A DNA stretch of 64,000 bases from NCBI RefSeq assembly GCF_900156375.1, contig NZ_FTNK01000007.1:1-64000 (forward strand), read 5' to 3'. The notes under the pieces are model-generated. The model worked only from the letters and a program-made list of their open reading frames with translations. It had not been told where the DNA came from and did not search any database. Position 1 is the first letter of the stretch. Each line of letters opens with the position of its first letter. The translations under genes and the position numbers were made by a program. Shown here one piece after another: positions 9,429 to 17,550 of the stretch. Origin of the DNA: Paenibacillus macquariensis (GTDB lineage Bacteria > Bacillota > Bacilli > Paenibacillales > Paenibacillaceae).

Positions 9429-9818
9429 TTACATCGACTTAAATATGTATCTAAATAATCCAATTATTGCAAATAAAATATAGCTACATGTCATAATTGC
9501 GAACGCCATTCTCCACACTGCTCGAAGCATTCTTGTTACATCTACCTTTCCTTTCATCCGATTCTGTGCTCCACCGATCATCCCTACTGCAATTAAAAGG
9601 AATAACAAAATAAGATAAAACCCAAATTTCAAATCAAATATATTATTGAATAGTGCTGATACAGACACAATTAGAAATACCGTAGTAACATCCATTGCCA
9701 TCAACAAGGCATCACGTTTATTATCCTTCCACTTGAGGTAAATAAAAAACACTAATATAAATGGAAAAAATGGAAGAATACTAAACATGATAAAAGAATT
9801 ACGTAGTAAGTCCAACAT
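9429..9818 (-). CDS. DUF3397 family membrane protein
   Basis: A 129-residue hydrophobic protein with four predicted membrane segments (about 8-27, 43-62, 66-85 and 101-122) and a short basic tail. It matches the size and pattern of DUF3397 proteins, which often sit beside panE-like and bshC genes in Bacillota; function unknown. It starts one base after the panE stop on the same strand, so the two are cotranscribed. No terminator is obvious between it and oppA. Confidence 0.75.
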   Translation of the reverse strand: MLDLLRNSFIMFSILPFFPFILVFFIYLKWKDNKRDALLMAMDVTTVFLIVSVSALFNNIFDLKFGFYLILLFLLIAVGMIGGAQNRMKGKVDVTRMLRAVWRMAFAIMTCSYILFAIIGLFRYIFKSM

Positions 9819-9819
9819 T

Positions 9820-10803
9820 CTATCCCTCCTTTGTACTCATTCCTTGTATTAACTCCACCATAGACTTGTGATACGTAGCAACTAGGCCTTTCTTATCAGC
9901 TAGAGTTACGATACTCCCATTAATCCATTTCACTTCCGTTGGATTATCTTCAAGTATATCCTGTAACATAGAAGAGGTGTTTGCAGAAGTGGATACACAT
10001 ATGCTCATAATCTGATCCCACAAATTATGATCCCAATATATTCCGCACGCATCATATACTGCAGTACCTTCTAAGAAGAGGTTTCTCATCATATCCACTC
10101 TTGCTTGCGTTGCCAGCAATTCTCCATTATGTATTCGCCACAGAGCAGTTAACGGATTTATACATGCGTTAATTAATAATTTACGATAAATCTGGTTAAC
10201 GATTTTATTCGACAAATCACTTGCAAATCCTGCTTTTCTAAGCTCATATATCAAACTATTCTCACTTTCTCTTCGATTCTGATCCTCCTTCTGAAATTTC
10301 TCATCTGTTACTTGACCAAAGTTAGTTACACCCCGACCCGCATGGAACACCTTGTTGTAAGATACTCTTTTGGCTCCTTCCGTTGTGATTGCTGAATAGA
10401 TATGCCATTGGGGTAATAATGAGTGTAATAGCTCAATATGACCCGTTCCATTCTGGAAACAAATCATTCCGTGGGTCGCCTTCAGAGTGCTCTTGTCCAT
10501 CTTTGCGAGCAATTGTGAGCCTATGTATGCTACATCTTTTTGCTTCGTCATAAGAAATATCCACTCAGCAGGATCTCTCTTCCACCCTTCCGTGAAATGA
10601 TCCAATACATCTGCCTCTATTTGTATAGGATCTACAGAAGATGCATCCAAATTCTCCACACTAGTCATATGTAGACCTTCCGTTCTTAAGGAAAGAACTT
10701 GATCCATACTTCGGCACCAAATACGAACTTGATTCCCTTCAGATGCTAACTTCCCACCATAGAGTAGACCTAATGAACCTCCACCAATAATATCAATTCT
10801 CAT
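9820..10803 (-). CDS. panE: Ketopantoate reductase family protein (PanE/ApbA-like)
   Basis: Predicted NADPH-dependent 2-dehydropantoate 2-reductase, which makes pantoate for coenzyme A. The N-terminal Rossmann motif is GGGSLGLLYGGKLA (about 7-20) and the C-terminal domain carries KLLINACINPLTAL (about 208-221), the conserved Lys/Asn segment of the family. The length of 327 is slightly above the usual 300. The two genes for the other pantothenate steps are not here, and Bacillota often carry several paralogues, so the exact substrate is uncertain. It overlaps no neighbour and is followed at one base by the DUF3397 gene. Confidence 0.8.
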   Translation of the reverse strand: MRIDIIGGGSLGLLYGGKLASEGNQVRIWCRSMDQVLSLRTEGLHMTSVENLDASSVDPIQIEADVLDHFTEGWKRDPAEWIFLMTKQKDVAYIGSQLLAKMDKSTLKATHGMICFQNGTGHIELLHSLLPQWHIYSAITTEGAKRVSYNKVFHAGRGVTNFGQVTDEKFQKEDQNRRESENSLIYELRKAGFASDLSNKIVNQIYRKLLINACINPLTALWRIHNGELLATQARVDMMRNLFLEGTAVYDACGIYWDHNLWDQIMSICVSTSANTSSMLQDILEDNPTEVKWINGSIVTLADKKGLVATYHKSMVELIQGMSTKEG

Positions 10804-10866
10804 TGCCTATCCCCATTCCATGATCTGTTCGCTTCCCGCCTATTATAGCATTAGGAAGGAACTACA

Positions 10867-10914
10867 AAATACCCCGTACAGATTGTCATAGACGACTTCT
10901 GTACGGGGTATTTT
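10867..10914. terminator. Bidirectional-looking terminator between rsfA and panE
   Basis: AAAATACCCCGTACAGA (10866-10882) pairs perfectly with TCTGTACGGGGTATTTT (10898-10914) around a 15-base loop. A and T tails on both sides could end transcription in either direction; here it would end rsfA transcripts. Confidence 0.8.
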
Positions 10915-10929
10915 GTTAGATAAGAATTG

Positions 10930-11025
10930 CTATATAGATTGAACTAAAGTTTCCGCTCACTAATTCAATCATTTCCTAAAGAAGATCATGAATATGAGGC
11001 TTCATCTTTAGTTCGATCTATATAG
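10930..11025. repeat. Long inverted repeat directly after the rsfA stop
   Basis: The 20-base arms at 10930-10949 and 11006-11025 match at 19 of 20 positions and flank a 56-base centre. The centre contains a smaller dyad near 10982-11009 (AAGAT..ATCTT enclosing ATGAA..TTCAT). The right arm abuts the rsfA stop codon. It would fold into a branched hairpin in the rsfA 3' UTR, ahead of the separate terminator at 10867-10914. Confidence 0.7.
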
Positions 11026-11676
11026 TTAATCGATACGTTCCAGATTCCCATTAGCGTCCATTTTGAATCTAGATTTACTTTCTTCCTCTTCTTCATTCAA
11101 GAAGGCCAAGCGTCTTGCGCGGTCCATGATCTGAATCAATGCCTTGTAGTCATCATTCACAACCCGATAATCCGTCTGAACCTCATTAACTTGTTTGGAC
11201 AATCTCTCATTAATGAGGCGTAAGTGTTCTACTTCTTCATCCTTCTCACGAAGTTCTTTCTCAAGCATTTTTAACTGTCTGGTATTTTCCTGAACAGTTC
11301 CCTTCCACTGCCTTAAGAATCGAATGACCGCTTCCATAGATAGTGTTTCTTCGCTTATACCTTCAACCTTATAGTAATTACTGTCTTCTTCCACTTTCAT
11401 TAAGCTTGCAACCTGTAATCCCACTACGGAAGGCTGCTTCTTGTAGTAACTACGCTTCTGACGCTGCGCTTTAGCAATACTAATCGCTTCGTCATACTTT
11501 TTACGGACACAACTGTTCCATCGAAATCCGCAGGCTGCTGAAGTTCTCCCGATTTTTTCACCAACTTCTTCAAATGCAGACAACTGCGTACCGCCATCAC
11601 GAATATGGCGCAAAGTTACTTCTGCCAAAATAAGATCATCATCTACACTCCATGCGTCCTGTCTTACGGCTGTCAT
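11026..11676 (-). CDS. rsfA: RsfA-family prespore-specific transcriptional regulator
   Basis: A 216-residue protein. The N-terminal 60 residues form a Myb/SANT-like DNA-binding domain ([34 protein letters not shown]) and a long coiled coil follows at about 115-180 ([19 protein letters not shown]), ending in an acidic then basic tail. In B. subtilis RsfA is made in the forespore and tunes SigF-dependent genes. The start is the ATG preceded by GGAGGG with 9-base spacing; an in-frame TTG seven codons upstream overlaps that ribosome site and is unlikely. It stands alone, followed by a long inverted repeat and a terminator. Confidence 0.85.
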   Translation of the reverse strand: MTAVRQDAWSVDDDLILAEVTLRHIRDGGTQLSAFEEVGEKIGRTSAACGFRWNSCVRKKYDEAISIAKAQRQKRSYYKKQPSVVGLQVASLMKVEEDSNYYKVEGISEETLSMEAVIRFLRQWKGTVQENTRQLKMLEKELREKDEEVEHLRLINERLSKQVNEVQTDYRVVNDDYKALIQIMDRARRLAFLNEEEEESKSRFKMDANGNLERID

Positions 11677-12011
11677 GCAACCAAACCCTCCTAACAACGT
11701 CCTAAAATAACCATCTTCTTAACCAGATTTATCCGGCAATGCATGAGGTATAAAAGCTGCTTAATTCATTTCTATGCCTCTCATAGAGTTCATAGAATCT
11801 ATTTGATACTATTTTGTATTACCAATTTATTGAACAGCCATACACAGGCAACCAGAATCCATGTAGAATAATCAAATGTTATACAAATTCTTCTATAACA
11901 ATAGTCACAAAATTTGAAAAAATTTACGTTTCATCATTTACACATATTTCCGAAACCGCTATAATGGAGCATATATAAGGTTGACCGTACATATGGAAGG
12001 GGATATGATTT
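11677..12011. other. Divergent intergenic region rsfA / DUF2626
   Basis: This 335-base AT-rich stretch separates two divergent genes. It holds a nested dyad at 11771-11796 (TCTATG..CATAGA enclosing CTCT-CAT-AGAG), a possible operator, and a clear SigA promoter at 11937-11965 facing right. No gene or further structure was recognised. The rsfA promoter, expected to be SigF- or SigG-type, could not be located with confidence. Confidence 0.6.
11937..11965 (+). promoter_or_regulatory. SigA promoter of the DUF2626 gene
   Basis: The -35 box TTTACA (11937-11942) and -10 box TATAAT (11960-11965) are 17 bases apart, which is ideal. Transcription should begin near 11972, about 40 bases before the GTG start. 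Confidence 0.85.
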
Positions 12012-12248
12012 GTGGGACGCATGTTTCGAGTTCTAGGTTTTTTCACATTAGCAATCGGACTTATGGCATTTGCCGGTGATTTGGTTGAAATGGCGTTATT
12101 GTTTTTTCTTCAGACCGCCTTTTTTGTAATCTTGGGCTATTTAAAATTCACGGAGAGAACCTATGTGCTTCTCTTTTGGGCCTACATGATTGTGACCTTT
12201 ACAGGATTTAGCTATTGGACTGTATTTGTAATGGATATGCCAGTCTAA
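12012..12248 (+). CDS. DUF2626 family small membrane protein
   Basis: A 78-residue hydrophobic protein with about three membrane segments (7-25, 28-47, 52-73) and the RMFRVLGF N-terminus typical of DUF2626 proteins of Bacillales; function unknown. The GTG start is chosen because AAGGGG lies at suitable distance and family members begin just before RMxRVLGF. It is transcribed alone from a near-consensus SigA promoter and followed by a terminator, which suggests constitutive expression. Confidence 0.8.
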   Translation: MGRMFRVLGFFTLAIGLMAFAGDLVEMALLFFLQTAFFVILGYLKFTERTYVLLFWAYMIVTFTGFSYWTVFVMDMPV

Positions 12249-12269
12249 GTTTTATTAGTTACACAAGAG

Positions 12270-12312
12270 AACGATTCTTTGGTCCTTTTATGGACAAAAG
12301 GATCGTTTTTTG
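12270..12312 (+). terminator. Terminator of the DUF2626 gene
   Basis: AACGAT..CTTTGGTCC pairs imperfectly with GGACAAAAGGATCGTT, followed by TTTT; it starts 22 bases after the stop codon. Confidence 0.8.
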
Positions 12313-12420
12313 GTGAATTTTGAATTCATTAACACTAGAGTCTGTTAAAATACAAGTTATAATAACTAAAATGAATGACATATACATATAGTTACAAATA
12401 CACAAGGGAGGGGAATACGC

Positions 12421-13521
12421 TTGAAAGGATCAAAAAGTCGATTCATTATTTTGTGTATGCTTTTAACCTTACTTCTATACTCTTCACTCCACCCTCATGG
12501 AATAATCTATGCAGACCCTGTTGTGCCACCGGATGAAGAGACTCGCCAAATGCTTGAGAAAAGTCTATCTATTGTGGAAATAGACAGTGAAATCGAGCGT
12601 ATCAGTCAACGTCAAACAGAAATGGCGATGGAACAAGAAGAATTAAAAATAGAACTTCTTCAGAAGCGTAATCAAATCAAAGACAAACAAGATCGTGCAG
12701 GAGCCATTGTACGTTCTTATTACATGGGTGAACGAGATTTTCTATACTCAGGTTTTCTTTCTGTCAAAAATATAAGTGGACTTCTCATCATCTATGGCTA
12801 TTATGAAATCATCATGAATAATGATAAAGATATTCTAAATACATATCAGTCAGAATATGCCAATTTAGAAATAATGCAAAAAAAAATAGCCCGAAATTCT
12901 GTTGAACTTGAGGAAATGAAGAACAATTTGATAAAGCAGCGAGAACGAGTGCTCGCTCTTCAGCAATCAGTAGATGGCAGTCTCCAAACCAGCAGTGATC
13001 CAGAGGCTATGCAAAAGATGATGAATGAATTCACGCTATATTGGGAAAACGTAGGGTTATACGAGGTCAAACGCCATTTCAGAGCACTTTCTTCGGCTAT
13101 GAAAGATTTACCTGAATTTGTTCAGAATACAAAAGGCATTATTCAAGCGAAAGGTTCAACTTACACCATTAATATTACAGAAGATCAATTAAATACATTT
13201 CTTCGTTCCAAAGATGATCTATTTAATAACTTTTCTTTTCATTTCGACGATGATGTAATCTCTGCTTCTGGACAAAGTGGTGAGGTATCCATCAGGATAG
13301 AGGGGAGATATAGTATTGTTAACGATCCCGAGAATGGGATTATGTTCCATGTATCCAAGTTAATATTTAACAAATTAGAACTACCTGATACGACCTGTCG
13401 TGCACTTGAAGAAGAATTTGATCTAGGTTTTTATCCACACAAACTCATATCTTTTGTCAAAGCAACCGAAGTGAAAACTTCTAAAAACCTCTTAAACATC
13501 ACATTGAAATTATCTATGTAG
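12421..13521 (+). CDS. Secreted coiled-coil protein of unknown function
   Basis: A 366-residue protein with a signal peptide (hydrophobic at about 8-25, likely cut near YADP). A helical region with two coiled-coil stretches follows (about 50-95 with repeated EIERISQRQ-type heptads, and 140-185), and the C-terminal half (240-366) looks beta-rich. The N-terminal half resembles the coiled-coil part of secreted wall-hydrolase regulators and hydrolases (PcsB/CwlO type), but no NlpC/P60, CHAP or M23 catalytic domain is present. The TTG start is supported by GGGAGGGG 7 bases upstream and by the signal peptide. It is monocistronic, convergent with the next gene, and only 28 bases separate the two stops. 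Family not recognised with confidence. Confidence 0.7.
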   Translation: MKGSKSRFIILCMLLTLLLYSSLHPHGIIYADPVVPPDEETRQMLEKSLSIVEIDSEIERISQRQTEMAMEQEELKIELLQKRNQIKDKQDRAGAIVRSYYMGERDFLYSGFLSVKNISGLLIIYGYYEIIMNNDKDILNTYQSEYANLEIMQKKIARNSVELEEMKNNLIKQRERVLALQQSVDGSLQTSSDPEAMQKMMNEFTLYWENVGLYEVKRHFRALSSAMKDLPEFVQNTKGIIQAKGSTYTINITEDQLNTFLRSKDDLFNNFSFHFDDDVISASGQSGEVSIRIEGRYSIVNDPENGIMFHVSKLIFNKLELPDTTCRALEEEFDLGFYPHKLISFVKATEVKTSKNLLNITLKLSM

Positions 13522-13549
13522 CTCAAGCAATGATCAGTCCTTATCTAAT

Positions 13550-14794
13550 CTACTTTATCACCTTTGTTTCCTTACCTAACATTGCCTCTTTAAATTGACT
13601 AACTTTTATTACACCTGTAAGCAATTGATTAACATGAATGGCTAGTTCTTTCAATTCATTGTTGGTTAATTGCTTAGAATGATTTTCCTCGCTGTTTAGC
13701 TCATGTAATACATCTAACCGGAATGGTATATCAAAAGAATCCGTTATAGGGTTCTCGTAAATTGCACTCAAAGAAGGCAATCGATTTGTCTCGTTGAACC
13801 ATTCCTCTTGATTGGAATAGGTTGTCATATAAGCAATCCATTCTGACGCCTGTTCTGTCAATGAAGACTGTGAAGATACCCCAAATGAACGACTCCGCAA
13901 AAATGATGGTGATTTACCATAGAAATGTTCAGGAAAATCAACTCCTAATCCATCATTCCATGTCACGGTTTCTGAGTACGGGGCAAGGTACATTAACATG
14001 TCACCATCCATGAAGGATTGCAACGCTTGCTGTTTATTGTTTGTATTCACAAGATACATATACGGGAGCGCCTGCTCAATCCACGTTAGTTGATGATCCT
14101 CTGGTTGTAAAATATCCCCGCTCATCCTACCAATCAAAGCAGCTAGCGCATACGGTTGGTCTGATTCAATACCAAGCAGAAGTTTCCCCTTTCTTTCCAT
14201 TTGTATATTTAACAACTTAATCCATTGTTCATTCGTGCTTGGAGATACCCTTATCCCCTTATTATTTAACAACTCCGACTGCCATACTAACACATAAGGA
14301 TTCATATCAAACGGTGTAGCCCATTGATAACCATTCCACTCGACTAAATCAAGTAATGAACGTAAGACATTACTTCCAGGAGTACTTTTACGGTAAGATT
14401 CAACAGGCAGCAAATAACCCTTGGCAGCAAAGGTCTTAACCCATTCACTTTCCATTAATAGAACATCCGGGCTTTCTCTTATCGCCAAAGATTTAGAAAC
14501 CTCATCATACGCATTACCTTCAGGCATATTAGTAAGTTCAGCTTGAATCCCTGTTTCTTTAACAAAACGTTTATTCATAATTTCAAGCTTATTAAAGTCA
14601 TCTATACTCAATTGTACCGAGATTGTAATAGGTTGATCACTAGATTCCTTATTTTGCAAATCCAAAGATTCGGGACTAGATGTATTATTCTTATTATTCT
14701 TTGAATTTCTCTGTGTGAAATCAAGACTTGGAGACAAACTTGTTAAAGATAGCAGTAGAATCGCAAATAGTAACCAGTAATTCTTCCGTTTCAT
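13550..14794 (-). CDS. Extracellular solute-binding-like protein lacking a lipobox
   Basis: A 414-residue protein resembling family 1 (sugar-type) ABC solute-binding proteins: ITISVQLSIDDFNKLEIMNK, RFVKETGIQAEL, SPDVLLMESEW and VWQSELLNNKGI fit the two-lobed fold, and the C-terminus carries the usual helical region. The N-terminus has a hydrophobic segment (about 6-22) but no Cys, so it is either secreted or membrane-anchored rather than a lipoprotein. No permease or ATPase gene is nearby. The ATG is chosen because AAGGAG lies 9 bases upstream; the ATG three codons earlier touches that site. It may be a sensor-associated or cell-surface protein. Confidence 0.75.
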   Translation of the reverse strand: MKRKNYWLLFAILLLSLTSLSPSLDFTQRNSKNNKNNTSSPESLDLQNKESSDQPITISVQLSIDDFNKLEIMNKRFVKETGIQAELTNMPEGNAYDEVSKSLAIRESPDVLLMESEWVKTFAAKGYLLPVESYRKSTPGSNVLRSLLDLVEWNGYQWATPFDMNPYVLVWQSELLNNKGIRVSPSTNEQWIKLLNIQMERKGKLLLGIESDQPYALAALIGRMSGDILQPEDHQLTWIEQALPYMYLVNTNNKQQALQSFMDGDMLMYLAPYSETVTWNDGLGVDFPEHFYGKSPSFLRSRSFGVSSQSSLTEQASEWIAYMTTYSNQEEWFNETNRLPSLSAIYENPITDSFDIPFRLDVLHELNSEENHSKQLTNNELKELAIHVNQLLTGVIKVSQFKEAMLGKETKVIK

Positions 14795-14880
14795 TGTCTC
14801 CATCTCCTTCTCACAACCATATACCCTTATTTTAGCAAATATATAGTGACTTTGTCCTACCTTTATTTTATATTTTTACT

Positions 14881-14941
14881 AAAAAACGCAAATGGAACTA
14901 GTCCCTTAGGTCAATACAGACCCTTGAGGGATAGTTCCATT
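14881..14941 (-). terminator. Terminator of ylaK
   Basis: AATGGAACT and AGTTCCATT form the base of a long hairpin with inner AGTCCCTT/AGGGA and GGTC..GACC pairing; on the minus strand it is followed by TTTGCGTTTTTT. Confidence 0.8.
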
Positions 14942-14991
14942 AAGAATATACACATGAAATATGGACTAGCTTATTTCTCGGGAAATATAAC

Positions 14992-16323
14992 CTATAATAA
15001 ATCTGCTGCGAGTTGTGCTAACTTAGAGCGTTCTCCCTTTTCCAACGTAATATGACCACTGATCTTCTCTTCTTTGAACCGTTCCACAAGATAGCTTAAT
15101 CCGTTACTGGTGGCATCTAGATAAGGATGATCGATCTGTTCAGGGTCGCCCATCAATATAACCTTGCTTCCTTCCCCTGCACGAGAAACAATGGTCTTAA
15201 CCTCGTGCCTAGATAGGTTCTGCGCTTCATCTATAATGATAAATTGGGCAGGTATGGATCGACCTCTAATATACGTGAGTGCCTCCACTTGAATACTACC
15301 TAGACCCATTAATATTTTGTCAATGTCACCTGATCGTTTCGTTTCAAATAAAAATTCTAAATTATCATAAATGGGCTGCATCCATGGTCTTAGCTTCTCA
15401 TCCTTCTCCCCTGGAAGGTAACCAATATCTTTTCCCATTGGCACTACAGGGCGAGCAATGAGTAGTTTTTTATATTTATGTTCATCCTCCACCTTAGAAA
15501 GACCGGCAGCTAATGCAACTAACGTCTTACCTGTACCCGCCTTTCCCGTAATAGTGACTAATGGAATATCATCGTTGAGAAGTAATTCCAAAGCCATACG
15601 TTGCTGAGCATTACGGGCACTCAGTCCCCAGACCGGTTCATTACTCAAATAGAGTGGTTCAAGCCGAGTGCATTCAGCATTCACTTTAAGAAGAGCCGAT
15701 TTACCACTACCCATTTCATCCTTTAGAATCACGAACTCGTGAGAATATAGTGGATAGGTTAACTGAAGCGTGTTGATGGGTAGGAAGCGATAGCTATAAA
15801 ATTCATCAATGATCGATGGGTGGACTTTGATGTTTAAGTAACCCGTATAAAGATCGCTTACACTCGCTGTCCGATCCGTGAGATAATCCTCTGCAATTAA
15901 TCCCAGTACATCCGCCTTAATCCGAACTAATACATCTTTACTAACAATCACTACGGAGGAAGGTTCTACTTTTTCCTCTTCTTCCAATTGGTAGTTCAGT
16001 GCAACGGCCAGTATTCGATTATCATTGTTTAATTCTCCGAACATCTCCTGCACTTTAAGAAAACTACGATGATTCAGTTCTACCTTCAGACTCCCACCAT
16101 TTTGCAAATTTACACCACTATGCAAATGTCCATGCTCTCTAAGTCCATCAAGTAGCCTCGATACGGTACGTGCGTTGCGTCCGATTTCATCTGCATTACG
16201 CTTTTTGGAATCAATCTCTTCTAGAACAACAGCCGGTATGATCACTTGATGTTCATCGAAGGTAAAGATTGAATTGGGATCGTGTAGCAGTACATTAGTA
16301 TCCAATACGTAAATTTTCTTCAT
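14992..16323 (-). CDS. ylaK: PIN-PhoH family ATPase/ribonuclease (YlaK-like)
   Basis: A 443-residue fusion. The N-terminal PIN nuclease domain (about 1-130) has VLDTNVLLHDPNS and PAVVLEEIDSKKRN with the expected acidic residues; the C-terminal PhoH P-loop ATPase (about 225-443) has Walker A TGKAGTGKT and Walker B FIIIDEAQN. PIN-PhoH proteins are thought to unwind and cut RNA and are often linked to toxin-antitoxin-like or RNA-quality functions. The start is the ATG preceded by GGAGGGG; the more upstream in-frame ATG lacks a ribosome site. It is divergent from ylaJ. A second, shorter PhoH without PIN is at 46305-47276. Confidence 0.92.
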   Translation of the reverse strand: MKKIYVLDTNVLLHDPNSIFTFDEHQVIIPAVVLEEIDSKKRNADEIGRNARTVSRLLDGLREHGHLHSGVNLQNGGSLKVELNHRSFLKVQEMFGELNNDNRILAVALNYQLEEEEKVEPSSVVIVSKDVLVRIKADVLGLIAEDYLTDRTASVSDLYTGYLNIKVHPSIIDEFYSYRFLPINTLQLTYPLYSHEFVILKDEMGSGKSALLKVNAECTRLEPLYLSNEPVWGLSARNAQQRMALELLLNDDIPLVTITGKAGTGKTLVALAAGLSKVEDEHKYKKLLIARPVVPMGKDIGYLPGEKDEKLRPWMQPIYDNLEFLFETKRSGDIDKILMGLGSIQVEALTYIRGRSIPAQFIIIDEAQNLSRHEVKTIVSRAGEGSKVILMGDPEQIDHPYLDATSNGLSYLVERFKEEKISGHITLEKGERSKLAQLAADLL

Positions 16324-16439
16324 CGTAACCCCTCCAAAGCGCATTTATAATGGATACATAAATTTGTCCGTCCAGGACATGATAAAGGTACGTATTAAAG
16401 ATTCAGCAATGACTATTTCCGTGAAAGGACGGATGACAT

Positions 16440-16997
16440 ATGCGATTATGTCTATGCTTTCTGTTAACCATGTCTCTATTGACAAGTTGTGGTACTGCTA
16501 ATAAGAATGCATCACCCTCTCCTCAGAATCAAAACACGAACACCCTGTCTATTAAATCTAATGCGAATACGGGTGTAAAAGACCAATCCGTGAAAAGTCA
16601 TTTGGAGGCTTTAGCAGAAAGAGTACCAGGTGTTAAAAAAGCCCATTGCGTCGTTATAGGAAACACCGCTGTTGTTGGTATCGACGTAGAAGGTAGTTTG
16701 ACCCGCTCACGCGTAGGTACAATTAAATATTCGGTTGCTGAAGCACTTTCACATGATCCTCGCGGATTGAAATCGTTAGTTACCGCTGACATGGATTTGT
16801 CTCATCGTATCGCCGAAATTGGTAACCACATTCGACAAGGACACCCCGTTTCTGGATTCACTTCAGAACTCGCAGATATTATGGGAAGAATTGTCCCTCA
16901 ATTGCCTGAGGACGTCAAAACTCAACAAAATTCACCCGCCACTAAATCAACTAAATCCACACAAAAATCTCATCCATCTTCACATAACCAAAAATAA
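16440..16997 (+). CDS. ylaJ: YhcN/YlaJ-family sporulation lipoprotein
   Basis: A 185-residue lipoprotein: hydrophobic signal at about 3-15, lipobox LLTSC, a Ser/Asn/Thr-rich linker, then the YhcN/YlaJ domain (about 48-145) with AERVPGVKKAHCVVIG and DVEGSLTRSRVG. Members sit in the spore inner membrane and influence germination or outgrowth (family knowledge). A Lys/Thr/Ser-rich tail follows. The ATG lies 95 bases or so from the divergent ylaK start. Its 3' end shares a bidirectional terminator with the convergent ylaL gene. Confidence 0.88.
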   Translation: MRLCLCFLLTMSLLTSCGTANKNASPSPQNQNTNTLSIKSNANTGVKDQSVKSHLEALAERVPGVKKAHCVVIGNTAVVGIDVEGSLTRSRVGTIKYSVAEALSHDPRGLKSLVTADMDLSHRIAEIGNHIRQGHPVSGFTSELADIMGRIVPQLPEDVKTQQNSPATKSTKSTQKSHPSSHNQK

Positions 16998-17000
16998 TAA

Positions 17001-17032
17001 AAAAAGCCTAGTGATTGCTCACTAGGCTTTTT
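17001..17032. terminator. Bidirectional terminator shared by ylaJ and ylaL
   Basis: AAAAAGCCTAGTGA (17001-17014) pairs perfectly with TCACTAGGCTTTTT around a TTGC loop. A/T tails on both sides serve both convergent genes. The ylaL stop codon (17022-17024) lies inside the right arm. Confidence 0.93.
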
Positions 17033-17474
17033 GCATGGCAGAAAATACTTGTCCGTCCAGCTTCTCTGAAGCACGCTGGTCATAGGTTTTAATATATTGA
17101 GGGGCAGAAGAGAGCTGTGCACCATAAAACAATGCATTTCGCACGGCTTCTATACTGATGTCGAAACAGCACAATTTAAAGGGAATGTTAGGTAACAGAT
17201 CTAATGCTATTGCTGCTCTACCATTCATAGCATGTACCGTCCCTTCCCCAAACACAGTGATAGTCACCAAGGGATTACTCTTGATGTTCTCAACTAACCG
17301 AGAGCGATGATCAATCGCAATCCGTAATGTGGAGGCATTTAACGCATAAACCCATGATATAGCACTGGACGTAGGTCCTCCAGTCTCTGCATCGACGGTG
17401 CTCAGCAAAACAAATGTTTCAGACTTCAATTGCGCTAATAAAGTCTCTGTCATTTGTGTGACGGTTCCGGACAT
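17022..17474 (-). CDS. ylaL: Pyridoxamine 5'-phosphate oxidase-like (split-barrel) protein, YlaL-like
   Basis: A 150-residue predicted flavin-binding split beta-barrel protein. TFVLLSTVDAETGGPTSSAISWVYA (in two halves: TFVLLSTVDAETG and SSAISWVYAL), TLRIAIDHRSRLVENI and NPLVTITVFG follow the family pattern, although the domain is shorter than true PdxH. Its place beside ylaK, ylaJ, ylaH and typA matches the B. subtilis yla cluster. Substrate and cofactor are unknown. An AGGAGG site precedes the ATG. Translation ends within the terminator stem, an economical 3' end. Confidence 0.8.
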   Translation of the reverse strand: MSGTVTQMTETLLAQLKSETFVLLSTVDAETGGPTSSAISWVYALNASTLRIAIDHRSRLVENIKSNPLVTITVFGEGTVHAMNGRAAIALDLLPNIPFKLCCFDISIEAVRNALFYGAQLSSAPQYIKTYDQRASEKLDGQVFSAMQKA

Positions 17475-17550
17475 AGAACCATACCTCCTATACGCTTCAA
17501 TTCATTATATTCTATTATATTATACCACAGGATAAAAATTGCATCCAAGT

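Noticed and set aside
12012..12248. DUF2626 protein starting at the internal ATG (12021)
   Set aside because: The GTG three codons earlier has the better-spaced AAGGGG site and fits family N-termini.
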